The notes under the pieces are model-generated. The model was not told the origin of the DNA. It saw only the letters and a program-made list of their open reading frames with translations, and ran no database searches. From Aeromicrobium marinum DSM 15272 (lineage in GTDB: Bacteria > Actinomycetota > Actinomycetes > Propionibacteriales > Nocardioidaceae), in contig NZ_CM001024.1 in assembly GCF_000160775.2 (NCBI RefSeq), positions 595,016 to 659,015 of the forward strand: 64,000 nt of DNA, written 5' to 3'. Both the position numbers and the translations under genes were made by a program. Below, in pieces: positions 46,042-54,861 of this stretch; position 1 is the first letter of the stretch, and each line of letters begins with the position of its first letter.

Positions 46042-47670
46042 TCAGAGCAGCAGGAACCAGGCCGGCGTCATGAACGATCCGACGTCGTTCGACGGATCGG
46101 GGTCGGCGTCCGCGACCATCGACACGAGGCCGGACGGCCGGATGCCCTGGATGCTGAGCACCAGGCGGCCGGTGCCTCCTGCCGGGACGGTGGTGGCACA
46201 GGTGAGACTGCGCACGGTCGTGCCCGGCTGCGCGTCGCACGACCACTCCGGGGACCCCAGGCCGCGGTAGCGGGTCTGACCGGCGAAGTCGACGCGGAGG
46301 AAGACCTGACGGTCGGCGGCGCGACCCGGTGTCGCCCCGGCCACGGTGATCGCGAGCTCACGCTGGAGGTACGAGGACTCGTTGCGGGTGGTGATCGACG
46401 CGATCGAGAAGTCGGTGGCCACGAACGGCTCCGGTGGCGGAGCGGTGACCTCCGGCTCGGGCAGGGGCGCCGGCAGTGCCTCGGGAGCCTGGCTCGGCAC
46501 CGGAGTCGGCGCGACCGGCACCACCTCGGCCTCCGGGGTGGGCTCCGGCGTCGGTTCCGGCGTCGGTTCGGGTGAGGGCTCCGGCGTCGGGGTGTCGGCC
46601 GTGGGCCCGGGCGTCACCGGTGCGACGACGGACTGCTCGGGCGGGCTGTCGATCAGGTCGGTCGTGGTGGCGACGACCCCGGCGGTGGCGACCCCCGCGA
46701 CGGTCACGGTCGCGACGGCGGCCTGGGCGGTGCTCGCCCCGGCACCGATCGCCAGACGCGCGGGCGCGGCGACGATCTTGATGCCCTCGACGGCGAACAC
46801 CTGGGCGGACAGCGCCATACCGGCCGCCGTGCCCGCACCGATGGCCGACGCGGACGCGGTGGCGACGCCGGCCGCGCCGCCGAGGTACCCGGCGGCGGCG
46901 GGACCCAGGAACGCCGGCCCGAGGATCCCGGCCAGGTCGGAGTTGACGTCGCGCAGCTCCAGGTACAGGCCGGTGCACCGCGCGCAGGTGTCGAGGTGGG
47001 TCTCGACCTTGGCCGAGCCACGAGCCGCCAGCCCGTGCCGGACGTGCGACCCGAGCACGGCGATCGTCTCGCGGCAGCCCGGATCCACCGCGGGCGCCAG
47101 GTGCTGCTGCAGGTAGGCCTGCCGCAGACCCTCCCGCGCGCGGTAGACCAGGGCGGAGACGCTGTTGGGGCTCAGGCCGAGGAGCGGGGCGATGTCGGCG
47201 GGCTTCTGGCCCTCGACGTCCAGGTGCCACAGCACCAGCTGCCAGCGCTCGGGCAGGGAGCTGAAGGCATCGGCGGCGGCGCCGGCCTCGAAGGCCATCG
47301 CTGCGGGATCGATGAACTCGACCGCACGGTCCAGCTCCTCCTCGTCGCCGGTGGGCGACACCCTCCGACCGGCGCGGATCCCGTCGACGTGCAGCCGTCG
47401 CACGGCGGTCAGGAGGTAGGCACGGAACGACTCGTCGGGACCGCCGCCGCCCGAGACGACCCTCAGCACCTTCGCGAAGGCGTCGGAGACCAGGTCGTCG
47501 GCGTCCGGTCCTCGCACGAGCTGGGAGGCCAACCGGCGGGCTGCGGTGTGGTGGCGTTCGAACAGCTCGCCGTAGGCGGCGAGGTCGCCGCCGCGCACCG
47601 CGCTGATCAGCTCGGCGTCCGAACGCGACGCGTCGAGCAGGTCGTCGGCGGTCCTTGCTGCCTCGGTCAT
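46042..47670 (-). CDS. ECF sigma factor fused to a zinc-finger anti-sigma domain and an extracytoplasmic tail
   Basis: 542 residues. The start at 47670 follows GGAAGGGA; an ATG six codons earlier is the alternative. Residues about 20-105 are sigma-2 (ELFERHHTAARRLASQLVRG), about 130-190 sigma-4 (SLPERWQLVLWHLDVEGQ...SPNSVSALVYRAREGL). A zf-HC2-like HLDTCARC follows near residue 235. Ala/Gly-rich hydrophobic segments then cross the membrane, and a TPEP repeat linker leads to a C-terminal ~110-residue beta-rich domain with CDAQPGTTVRSLTC. So the sigma factor carries its own anti-sigma and sensor, as in ECF52/53-type proteins. It is probably released by proteolysis. Confidence 0.88.
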   Translation of the reverse strand: MTEAARTADDLLDASRSDAELISAVRGGDLAAYGELFERHHTAARRLASQLVRGPDADDLVSDAFAKVLRVVSGGGGPDESFRAYLLTAVRRLHVDGIRAGRRVSPTGDEEELDRAVEFIDPAAMAFEAGAAADAFSSLPERWQLVLWHLDVEGQKPADIAPLLGLSPNSVSALVYRAREGLRQAYLQQHLAPAVDPGCRETIAVLGSHVRHGLAARGSAKVETHLDTCARCTGLYLELRDVNSDLAGILGPAFLGPAAAGYLGGAAGVATASASAIGAGTAAGMALSAQVFAVEGIKIVAAPARLAIGAGASTAQAAVATVTVAGVATAGVVATTTDLIDSPPEQSVVAPVTPGPTADTPTPEPSPEPTPEPTPEPTPEAEVVPVAPTPVPSQAPEALPAPLPEPEVTAPPPEPFVATDFSIASITTRNESSYLQRELAITVAGATPGRAADRQVFLRVDFAGQTRYRGLGSPEWSCDAQPGTTVRSLTCATTVPAGGTGRLVLSIQGIRPSGLVSMVADADPDPSNDVGSFMTPAWFLLL

Positions 47671-47819
47671 GTGGATCCCTTCCCTCATGACAACGACGGA
47701 CGTGTCACGGCGTCACGAGCCACGACCTTCGGACGCACCCGGAGGATTCTTCCACGAACTCGCGTCATGGCGACCGCTCGACGACGTCCCCTTCCTGAGA
47801 CCGCGATCAAGGAGGTGGC

Positions 47820-48485
47820 ATGGACGAGTTCGAGACGGCCAGCGCTGCCTGGTCCGCGGTCGTCAGGAGCGGGGGACACGAGGGAGGGGCGACCCCGGCC
47901 GATGCGGCACTCGAGGTGGGAGCGAGTGCCGCGCGGCTGGGGGTCCCGCTCCACGAGGTCCTGGACCGCGTGGAGCGGGCGTCCCCGGGAGGCCAGGCCT
48001 CGGCCCGGGTCGTGCGGTGGGTCGCCGAGGGCTGGGTGGAGGCGCAGGAGGGCTTCGCCGCCGACCGGTCGTGCCGCGATCCCCTGACCTCGATGGACGC
48101 GGTCCCGCACCTGCGGGCCCGGTTGGACGACCTCTACCGCCAGGCCGAGCACCGTGGTGGGGACGTGAGCCACACGCACCGGCTGGTCGTGGTGGAGCTG
48201 GTCCGCCGACCGGCCGGGCACTCGTTCGAGGGAGCGCTGCGCGCCCTGGAGGTCGCCGAGGTGATGCACGTCGTCTTCCCCGCGCACGAGACCCTGACGC
48301 AGCTGGCCGACCGGCGGTTCGCGGCCCTGGTCGCGACCGAGGACGCCGACCCGGTGGGCACCGCCCTGCTGGCCCGCCTGCTCGGCCGCACCCGACTCGC
48401 CCCGCCGGAGCCGCGGATCTGGGTCGAGGTGCTCCCGGCGGACCACCGCGCCGTCGGTGCGGTCCTCACGGCGCTCACCCGCTGA
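47820..48485 (+). CDS. Hypothetical protein with a degenerate GGDEF-like segment
   Basis: 221 residues. A helical N-terminal half (GHEGGATPADAALEVGASAARLGV) is followed by CRDPLTSMDAVPHLRARLDDLYRQ, which resembles the start of GGDEF domains (DPLTGL..), then LALRALEVAEVMHV and VGTALLARLLGR. The catalytic GGDEF itself is absent, so it would not make c-di-GMP. Possibly a regulatory relic. Divergent from the sigma fusion by 149 bp. Confidence 0.5.
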   Translation: MDEFETASAAWSAVVRSGGHEGGATPADAALEVGASAARLGVPLHEVLDRVERASPGGQASARVVRWVAEGWVEAQEGFAADRSCRDPLTSMDAVPHLRARLDDLYRQAEHRGGDVSHTHRLVVVELVRRPAGHSFEGALRALEVAEVMHVVFPAHETLTQLADRRFAALVATEDADPVGTALLARLLGRTRLAPPEPRIWVEVLPADHRAVGAVLTALTR

Positions 48486-48525
48486 CCCCGGCCGCGTCCC
48501 TGCTGCCGTGTGGGACGCTGGCCCC

Positions 48526-49248
48526 ATGTGCGGTCGCTACGCCACCACGCGGACCTCGTCCGACCTCTCCGACGCCTTCGGCGCGAGTCTCGCGGCGGCC
48601 GAGCCCGAGATCGCGGCCGACTACAACATGGCACCGACCAAGCGCGCCCCGCTGGTCATCGGCCGACGGGTCGGTGAGCAGGAGGTGGGGCGCGAGGTGG
48701 TCACCGCCACCTGGGGGCTGGTGCCCAGCTGGGCCAAGGACCGCTCCATCGGCAACCGGATGATCAATGCGCGGTCCGAGACCGTGCACGAGAAGCCGTC
48801 GTTCCGGCGAGCCTTCGCCCAGCGGCGCGCGATCGTGCCGGCCGACGGCTACTACGAGTGGTACCAGGCCCCGGCCGAGGACGGCTCGAAGCCCGCCAAG
48901 CAGCCGTTCTACATCACGCCGGCCGACCACGGCGTGCTGGCGCTCGCCGGGCTCCACGAGTTCTGGAAGCCCCGGGACGAGCCCGACGCGGAGTGGCTGG
49001 TCACCTTCACCATCCTCACGACCTCGGCGGAGGACGCCTCCGGGCGCCTGCACGACCGTGCGCCGCTGCTGCTGGAGGCCGAGGCCTTCGACACCTGGCT
49101 CGACCCCGCGCCGCGGCCGCGCGAGGAGCTGTTCGAGCTGCTCGTGCCCGCGACACCGGGCCGGCTCGACGCGTGGCCGGTGTCGACGGCGGTCAACAAC
49201 GTGCGCAACAACGGCCCCGAGCTGATCCGTCCCCTGGCCGCGGAATAG
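48526..49248 (+). CDS. SRAP/YedK (HMCES-type) abasic-site protein
   Basis: 240 residues. It begins MCGRYA: Cys2, freed by Met removal, is the abasic-site crosslinking residue. NMAPT and ARSET, MINARSE and the late [19 protein letters not shown] (His) are the other conserved elements. It forms a stable DNA-protein link to protect single-stranded abasic sites. It lies near aroA and sigR as in Mycobacterium (Rv3226c near Rv3227). Confidence 0.93.
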   Translation: MCGRYATTRTSSDLSDAFGASLAAAEPEIAADYNMAPTKRAPLVIGRRVGEQEVGREVVTATWGLVPSWAKDRSIGNRMINARSETVHEKPSFRRAFAQRRAIVPADGYYEWYQAPAEDGSKPAKQPFYITPADHGVLALAGLHEFWKPRDEPDAEWLVTFTILTTSAEDASGRLHDRAPLLLEAEAFDTWLDPAPRPREELFELLVPATPGRLDAWPVSTAVNNVRNNGPELIRPLAAE

Positions 49249-49354
49249 CGGGCCACCGCGGGTCGTTGACGCCAGCATGCTCATCTGCGAGGAACGTCCC
49301 ACGACGTCGCCGGCGACAGGTGCCGCGGCCGGCCCGGGAGTAGGCTGGGTCGCG

Positions 49355-49975
49355 ATGACCGTGACCGGTGAGACCCCCGACCCCCGCGACACCGAGACCC
49401 CGGAGCAGCGCCAGGCGCGCTTCGAGGCCGAGGCCCTGCCCTTCCTCGACCAGCTGTACTCGGCAGCCCTGCGGATGACCCGCAACCCCGCGGACGCCGA
49501 GGACCTGGTGCAGGAGACCTTCGCCAAGGCATTCTCGGCCTTCCACCAGTTCAAGCCGGGGACGAACCTCAAGGCGTGGCTCTACCGGATCCTCACCAAC
49601 ACGTACATCAACACGTACCGCAAGAAGCAGCGCCAGCCGACCCAGGTGACCGAGGAGGTCGAGGACTGGCAGATCGCCGCCGCTGCGGCCCACAGCTCCT
49701 CTGGCCTGAAGTCGGCCGAGATGGAGGCGTTGGAGCACCTGCCCGACAGTGACGTCAAGGACGCCCTGCAACAGCTGCCGGACGACTTCCGGTACGCGGT
49801 CTACCTCGCCGACGTCGAGGGGTTTCCGTACAAGGAGATCGCCGAGATCATGGGCACCCCGATCGGCACGGTGATGTCGCGGTTGCACCGGGGCCGCCGC
49901 CAGCTGCGGGCCCTGCTCTCGGACTACGCCCGCGACCGCGGGATGGCGGTCTCGACGGCAGGGGATCAGGCATGA
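49355..49975 (+). CDS. sigR: ECF sigma factor SigR/SigH, oxidative and thiol stress
   Basis: 206 residues. Sigma-2 ([27 protein letters not shown] and [21 protein letters not shown]) and sigma-4 ([34 protein letters not shown]) are full and typical of the SigR/SigH group. The ATG 8 bases after a TAGGCT hexamer (49341-49346) permits a leaderless start. It is held inactive by RsrA, encoded next with overlap. Regulates thioredoxin and related genes after thiol oxidation. Confidence 0.95.
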   Translation: MTVTGETPDPRDTETPEQRQARFEAEALPFLDQLYSAALRMTRNPADAEDLVQETFAKAFSAFHQFKPGTNLKAWLYRILTNTYINTYRKKQRQPTQVTEEVEDWQIAAAAAHSSSGLKSAEMEALEHLPDSDVKDALQQLPDDFRYAVYLADVEGFPYKEIAEIMGTPIGTVMSRLHRGRRQLRALLSDYARDRGMAVSTAGDQA

Positions 49976-50289
49976 GCGGGAGCGAGTGCGAGGGTCCCGA
50001 CTGCGGCGAGGCGCTGCAGAACCTGTACCTGTTCCTCGACCGCGAGATCGACGACGCGACCTGCGAGGAGATCCAGTCGCACCTCGACGACTGCTCCACC
50101 TGCCTGACGGCCTACGACCTGGAGCACCTGGTCAAGACCTTGGTGTCCAGGTCGTGCTCGGAGGTCGCCCCCGAGCCGCTGCGCGAGAAGGTGCTGCGGT
50201 CGATCCGCACGGTGCAGGTCGAGATCGCCGACGGCCGGCAGACGGTGCGCGTCGACGAGGTCCGCGTCACCCGCACCCGTCCGGACTGA
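49972..50289 (+). CDS. rsrA: Zinc-containing redox anti-sigma factor
   Basis: 105 residues, ATGA overlap with sigR. The zinc-anti-sigma motif HLDDCSTC (H-x3-C-x2-C) is intact, with C32 and an N-terminal CEGPDC pair. Oxidation of these cysteines expels zinc and frees SigR. A strong hairpin terminator follows. The C-terminal tail ([12 protein letters not shown]) is basic. Confidence 0.95.
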   Translation: MSGSECEGPDCGEALQNLYLFLDREIDDATCEEIQSHLDDCSTCLTAYDLEHLVKTLVSRSCSEVAPEPLREKVLRSIRTVQVEIADGRQTVRVDEVRVTRTRPD

Positions 50290-50316
50290 TCCGGCACCGG
50301 CCCCGGGGAACGACGA

Positions 50317-50339
50317 AGCCCCCGCCGGTGGCGGGGGCT
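50317..50339. terminator. Bidirectional terminator between rsrA and the bL37-like gene
   Basis: AGCCCCCGCC (50317-50326) and GGCGGGGGCT (50330-50339) are perfect complements across the loop GGT. It lies between the convergent rsrA and bL37-like genes, with no U-tract. Confidence 0.85.
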
Positions 50340-50349
50340 CGGTCATGTC

Positions 50350-50424
50350 TCACGCGTTGGGGCGCTTGCCGTGGTTGGCGCCCTTCTTGCGACGCGCGCG
50401 GCGCTTGCGTCCGGTCTTGCCCAT
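50350..50424 (-). CDS. 24-residue basic peptide, bL37-like ribosomal protein
   Basis: MGKTGRKRRARRKKGANHGK then RPNA, 24 residues, almost all Lys/Arg. It has a very strong GGAGGAGG site. The ending NHGKRPNA matches the small ribosomal protein bL37 that I recall from mycobacterial ribosome structures; that assignment should be checked by alignment. Too short for automatic gene finders. Confidence 0.8.
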   Translation of the reverse strand: MGKTGRKRRARRKKGANHGKRPNA

Positions 50425-50450
50425 GGGATCCTCCTCCAAGATGCGAGTCC

Positions 50451-50816
50451 CTATGGTGTCACACCCGGCAGGCGGGCCAGGAATCGCTCCCGGTCGACGA
50501 CCGCCCGCTCGATCCGGGCATCGGCGACGCGGGTGCCGTGGGCGTCGTCGGCCGTGACCTCGAACGTCACCGCGCGGCCGTCCCGGGAGGTGACGTGGGC
50601 GTCGATCTTGATCTCCATGCCGACGGGGCTGGCGGCGAGATGGTTCACCAGCACCCGGACCCCCACGCTGGTCTGCTCCGCGGGGAGATCGAGAGCGGCG
50701 CAGGTGGCCTCCTCGCACCAGGCGGTGAGCACGGGGGTGCCGAGGACGTCGAGGTCGCCGCTGCCGACGGCACGTGCGGTGTCGTCGGCGCGGACCGTCT
50801 TGGTGAGGGTGGTCAT
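50451..50816 (-). CDS. Hotdog-fold thioesterase-like protein
   Basis: 121 residues. Start at 50816. The pattern LDVLGTPVLTAWCEEATCAAL and the strands SVGVRVLVNHLAASPVGMEI fit fluoroacetyl-CoA thioesterase-like hotdog proteins, and VTFEVTADDAHGTRVADARIERAVVDRERF is the usual end. Likely hydrolyses an acyl-CoA. Downstream on the same strand is the 24-residue gene, 26 bp away. Confidence 0.85.
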   Translation of the reverse strand: MTTLTKTVRADDTARAVGSGDLDVLGTPVLTAWCEEATCAALDLPAEQTSVGVRVLVNHLAASPVGMEIKIDAHVTSRDGRAVTFEVTADDAHGTRVADARIERAVVDRERFLARLPGVTP

Positions 50817-50904
50817 CGGCCCACGGTAGCGCCGACCGGTGCGGTGTCTCCTACGATGGCGGACCGGTGCACCGGCACCGTGGGCCGAGCCGAGGACGGG
50901 AGCG

Positions 50905-51660
50905 ATGACCGTGGACGTCCATGAGCTCGTCGTGCTGCGGCAGGAGTACGTCACGCCGAGGATGGTGCGACTGGTGCTGGGCGGACCGGGGCTCGCCGGC
51001 CTCGAGAGCCGCACCCCCGACGACCACGTCAAGCTGGTCTTCCCCGACTCCGACACCGGCCGGGTGCGACTGCCGGTCCGGTCGGCCGACGGGCTCTCGC
51101 TGGAGTGGCCACGCCCGTTCCCCGAGACCCGCGAGTACACGATCCGCCGCCTGACCGCCGACGAGTGCTGGATCGACTTCGTCGTCCACGAGGGCGGGCT
51201 CGCGTCGGGCTGGGCCGTCGCTGCGGCACCGGGTGCGACCCTCGCGGTCGCCGGGCCGCGGGCAGGCGAGGTGGTTCCCGGGACCTTCACCCACCACGTC
51301 CTGCTGGGCGACCACACCGCGCTCCCGGCGATCGGCCGGTGGCTCGAGGATCTGCCGGACGGGGTCCGTGCGAGTGTCGCGGTGCTCGTGCCGGACCGGG
51401 CCGAGGAGCAGGACCTGCTCGTACGGGACGGCGTCGACCTCACCTGGTTCCATGAGGACGACCCGGCCGTGCCGAGCTCGGTGCTCGCCGACTTCGCGGC
51501 CGGCGTGGACCGGACGGACGGTCGGCCGGTGTACCTCTGGGCGGCCGGGGAGGCCGCACTCCTGAAGCCGGTGCGGGTGTGGGCCCGGTCGAACGGCTTC
51601 GCCCGGGGCACGTGCGACATCGCCGGGTACTGGCGGCGGCCCCGCACCCGCAGCCTCTGA
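50905..51660 (+). CDS. Siderophore-interacting protein (FAD ferric reductase)
   Basis: 251 residues. FAD site REYTIRRL, NAD segment HHVLLGDHTALPAIGRWLEDL, and the end CDIAGYWRR are the SIP-family marks. It reduces iron from ferric siderophores. The ATG follows GACGGGAGCG. It converges with the GNAT gene by 13 bp. Confidence 0.92.
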   Translation: MTVDVHELVVLRQEYVTPRMVRLVLGGPGLAGLESRTPDDHVKLVFPDSDTGRVRLPVRSADGLSLEWPRPFPETREYTIRRLTADECWIDFVVHEGGLASGWAVAAAPGATLAVAGPRAGEVVPGTFTHHVLLGDHTALPAIGRWLEDLPDGVRASVAVLVPDRAEEQDLLVRDGVDLTWFHEDDPAVPSSVLADFAAGVDRTDGRPVYLWAAGEAALLKPVRVWARSNGFARGTCDIAGYWRRPRTRSL

Positions 51661-51673
51661 GCCGCTCGCGGGG

Positions 51674-52189
51674 TCAGGGGAGGGTGAGGGAGAAGGCCCA
51701 CAGGTGGACCTCGGGCACGGGCGACCAGTCGAGCTCGGGCCGACGCACGAACCCGAGGGACGCGTAGAGCTTGTGGGCCGGCGTCATCTCGACCAGTGAG
51801 GACAGCACCATCTCGGTGAGGCCGAGGTCGCGGGCCCGCTGGAGGCAGTCGGTCACGAGCGCCCGGGCCACGCCCCGCCGACGGGCCGTCGGTGCGACCG
51901 ACAGCGAGCGGAACTCGCCCTGGTGCGCACCGGTGGCGAGCTCGCGGTGCGGCGACCCGGGTGGACACCACGTGACCGCACCCAGCAGCCCGCCGACCCC
52001 GTCGGGGTCGACCGCCACGAGGATCGTCGACCCCGCGGCGCTGCGGCCGGGGGCGTCGGTGAGCCACGCAGCGTAACGATCGTCGAACGTCCCGTCCGGC
52101 CGGCGGAGGTGGCCGTCGGCCTCGTACCCGGCCACCGTGAGCGCGCCGGCGTCGGCCAGCTCGGTGGGCCGGGCGACCCGCACCTCCAC
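51674..52189 (-). CDS. GNAT family acetyltransferase
   Basis: 171 residues. The acetyl-CoA motif SVAPTARRRGVARALVTDCL (R-x2-G-x-A-like) and the following strand MVLSSLVEMTPAHKLYASLGF are typical. Target unknown. It overlaps nothing and follows the TPP-dependent enzyme by 1 bp, a likely operon pair. Confidence 0.9.
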   Translation of the reverse strand: MEVRVARPTELADAGALTVAGYEADGHLRRPDGTFDDRYAAWLTDAPGRSAAGSTILVAVDPDGVGGLLGAVTWCPPGSPHRELATGAHQGEFRSLSVAPTARRRGVARALVTDCLQRARDLGLTEMVLSSLVEMTPAHKLYASLGFVRRPELDWSPVPEVHLWAFSLTLP

Positions 52190-52190
52190 G

Positions 52191-53885
52191 TCAGATGCCG
52201 AAGGTGTTGCGCGGGTACGCCGCCTCGACGTCGGTGATGATGTTGACCAGGTACGGGATGCCCGAGGCGAAGGCCCGGTCGAGGGCGGGACCGATCTGGG
52301 TCGGGTCGGTCACCAGCTCGCCGCCACCGCCCAGCGCGGTCACGACCTGGTCGTAGCGCGTGCCCGGGATCAGGTCGGCGGCGACGTCGTAGCCGTACAG
52401 CATCTGCATGGGCCCCTTCTCCAGGCCCCAGGCGCCGTTGTTGCCCATGACCATCACGACCGGCAGGTTGTGTCGTACGAGCGTGTCGACGTCGATGATC
52501 GACATGCCTGCCGCGCCGTCGCCGAACAGCAGGACGACCTGGCTGGACGGCCGCGCGATCCGGGCGGCCATGGCGGCGCCGAGACCGGCACCCAGGCATC
52601 CGTACGGTCCGGGGTCGAGCCACCCGCCCGGCCGCTGGGGCTCGACGTACTTGCCCGCGAACGAGACGAAGTCCCCGCCGTCGCCGATCACGACGGCGTC
52701 GTCGGCCAGCCGGGGGAGCAGCTCGCCGTAGATGCGCGCCGGGTGGATGGGGTCGGCGGTGGCGGTCAGCAGCGCGTTGTCCCGCTCGACGCCGAGGCCG
52801 ACCTGCTGCTGGAGCGCCTCGAGCCAGGCCGACCAGTCGGGCCGTGACCCGGCGGCGCCCTGCAGGTGCCGCAGGATGCCGTCGAACACGGCGGTGAGGT
52901 CGCCGGCCGCCCGGGCCGCGAGGTCGGCGTGCCCCGACAGCTGACCGGGGGAGTCGGCGAGGTGCACGACCTGGGCCGGGGGGGACTCCTCCTTGCCACC
53001 GAACACGCCGTAGCCGAGCCGGAAGTCCAGCGGCGTGCCGACGACGACGGTCAGGTCGCACTGCCCGAGCGCCGTGCTGCGGGCCTTGGTGACCAGCTGC
53101 GGATGTCCGCCGGGGACGATGCCGCGCCCCATGCCGTTGGCGATGACGGGGATGCCCGTCTCGGTGACGAAGCGCAGCGCGGCCTCCTCCGCCCCGTCGG
53201 CCCAGACGTCGGTGCCGATGATCAGGACCGGCCGCGTGGACCCGGCGAGCAGGCGGGCCACGGCTGCCAGGTCGTCGCCGTCCGGCTCGATCGGGTCGGC
53301 GGCCGCGGGGGCCGAGGCGAAGGGAGCGGCGACGTTGAAGAACTCGTCCATGGGCACGTCGACGAAGGTCGGACCGCGATGGGACGACCCGGCGAGGGCG
53401 AAGGCCTCGTCGACGGTCCGGCCGATCACGTCGCAGGTGTGGGCGGTGGTGGCGGACTTGGAGATCGTCGAGAAGATCGGCGGGTGGTCGAGCTCCTGCA
53501 GGCTGCCCATGCCCCACCGGTTGGCGGGGGCGCGTCCACCGACGACCACCAGCGGTGACCCGGCGAACTGCGCCTGCGCGACGGGGCTGACCCCGTTGGT
53601 GACACCCGGGCCGGCGGTCAGGACGGCCAGGCCGGGCGTGCGGGTGAGCTTGCCGATGGCCTCGGCCGCGAACACCGCCGACGGCTCGTGCCGGACGTCG
53701 ATGATCGGCATGGGCGGGTCGGCCGTGACCGCCCCGTCGTACATCGGGAACACGTGGGCGCCGGACAGGGTGAACATGGCCTCCACCCCGTGGGCTCGCG
53801 CGACGGCGGTGGCGATGACCCCGCCGTGGACGGCGGCGTCGGAGGCGGTGGTGGTGTCGTCGGCACGGGGCTCGGTGTCGCTCAT
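52191..53885 (-). CDS. Thiamine-pyrophosphate-dependent enzyme (acetolactate-synthase-like)
   Basis: 564 residues with the three TPP-enzyme domains. The catalytic Glu lies in VRHEPSAVFAAEA, the TPP phosphate motif GDGAAGMSIIDVDTLVRHNL ends in MGNN, and AGPGVTNGVSP is the Gly-rich loop typical of the acetolactate synthase/oxalyl-CoA decarboxylase branch. Not necessarily true IlvB: no IlvN partner is present. Its stop nearly touches the GNAT gene. Confidence 0.9.
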   Translation of the reverse strand: MSDTEPRADDTTTASDAAVHGGVIATAVARAHGVEAMFTLSGAHVFPMYDGAVTADPPMPIIDVRHEPSAVFAAEAIGKLTRTPGLAVLTAGPGVTNGVSPVAQAQFAGSPLVVVGGRAPANRWGMGSLQELDHPPIFSTISKSATTAHTCDVIGRTVDEAFALAGSSHRGPTFVDVPMDEFFNVAAPFASAPAAADPIEPDGDDLAAVARLLAGSTRPVLIIGTDVWADGAEEAALRFVTETGIPVIANGMGRGIVPGGHPQLVTKARSTALGQCDLTVVVGTPLDFRLGYGVFGGKEESPPAQVVHLADSPGQLSGHADLAARAAGDLTAVFDGILRHLQGAAGSRPDWSAWLEALQQQVGLGVERDNALLTATADPIHPARIYGELLPRLADDAVVIGDGGDFVSFAGKYVEPQRPGGWLDPGPYGCLGAGLGAAMAARIARPSSQVVLLFGDGAAGMSIIDVDTLVRHNLPVVMVMGNNGAWGLEKGPMQMLYGYDVAADLIPGTRYDQVVTALGGGGELVTDPTQIGPALDRAFASGIPYLVNIITDVEAAYPRNTFGI

Positions 53886-53919
53886 GTGACGAAGGTTACC
53901 CGGCGGTCACCCCGCTGCG

Positions 53920-54834
53920 TCAGGTGCTGCCGGGGGTGCGGAAGAGCCACGGGCTCTCGGCCCGGATCTCGTCGAGGAGGCTGAGCAACAGGTCGGCGCG
54001 GTCGTGCGGAGGCCGGTCGAACAGGTCCGCGTCGCCGGGCAGGTCGACGCGGCCGCGGACGCCCAGCGCCAGCTGCAGGTACAGCGCCCGCAGCGTGGCG
54101 GAGGTGTTGCGCGCGCCGGGGGTGGGCCACGGGGTCGAGGCGTGCCCGCGGGTGGCGGGCGGCCGGGTCCCGGCGCCCAGACGCGCGATCCAGGCCTCGA
54201 CCACGGCCCGATCGACGACGGCCCGGTGGATGACCGTCATGACGGCGTGGGCGACCCGGTCGTCCTCCCCGTGGTGCCACACGTGTGGGGTGGGGCTCAG
54301 CAGCAGGTCACCGACCACGTCGAGCAGCACCGTCAGCTCGAGCCGGCCGAGGTGCCGGGACCGGGCGAGGGCCGCGAGCAGGTCGGCCCCGTTCGCGACG
54401 GTCTGGATCGGGCCGAGGTCGGCGGACCAGCCGCGCTGGTCCTGCTCCCGCACCAGCCAGCCCGCTGCCGCGTCACCCCAGGCGAGCAGGGTGCCGGGGT
54501 CGAGGACCTGCGCGACCGTGTCGCGGTTCACGACCTCGGCCAGCAGCAGGGCGCTGGACGTGCGGCGCAGCACCGTCGGGTCCTCCGGACGGCCCAGCCC
54601 GTGGTTCAGGCCGGCCACCAGTCCGTCGCCGAGCCCGTGCAACAGCTCGTCGTACACCCCGCGACCGATCCACGTCGTGAGCACCGAGACGGCGAGGTCG
54701 TCGCGCAGGCGGGGGTCCGGGTGGTCGAGCATGCCGACCAGCTCGACGGTCGAGTCCTCGAGCGAGCGGTCGACCGGAACCGGCATACCGGTGACCTTGA
54801 CGCTCTTCCAGTACTCGTCGGACATCACCGTCAT
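53920..54834 (-). CDS. DUF2785-like helical protein
   Basis: 304 residues (starting at 54834; an ATG three codons later is possible). Mostly helical: LRDDLAVSVLTTWIGRGVY, SALLLAEVVNRD, DLLLSPTPHVWHHGEDDRVAHAVMTVIHR. The ending of this kind, with GEDDRVAHAVM, matches DUF2785 proteins of unknown role. The start is 27 bp from the divergent pdtaS gene. Confidence 0.75.
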   Translation of the reverse strand: MTVMSDEYWKSVKVTGMPVPVDRSLEDSTVELVGMLDHPDPRLRDDLAVSVLTTWIGRGVYDELLHGLGDGLVAGLNHGLGRPEDPTVLRRTSSALLLAEVVNRDTVAQVLDPGTLLAWGDAAAGWLVREQDQRGWSADLGPIQTVANGADLLAALARSRHLGRLELTVLLDVVGDLLLSPTPHVWHHGEDDRVAHAVMTVIHRAVVDRAVVEAWIARLGAGTRPPATRGHASTPWPTPGARNTSATLRALYLQLALGVRGRVDLPGDADLFDRPPHDRADLLLSLLDEIRAESPWLFRTPGST

Positions 54835-54861
54835 GGTGCCACGGGCCGTAGGCTGGCGGTC

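Noticed and set aside
46480-46600. Repetitive TPEP-coding bases suspected of being a CRISPR or minisatellite
   Set aside because: They are coding repeats of a Pro/Glu linker with no spacer structure; there is no CRISPR array in the window.
47820-48485. Active GGDEF diguanylate cyclase
   Set aside because: The GGDEF catalytic motif is not present, only a weak resemblance in the preceding segment.
49291-49330. SigR-type autoregulated promoter (GGAAC at 49291)
   Set aside because: No GTT is found at the required spacing after GGAAC.
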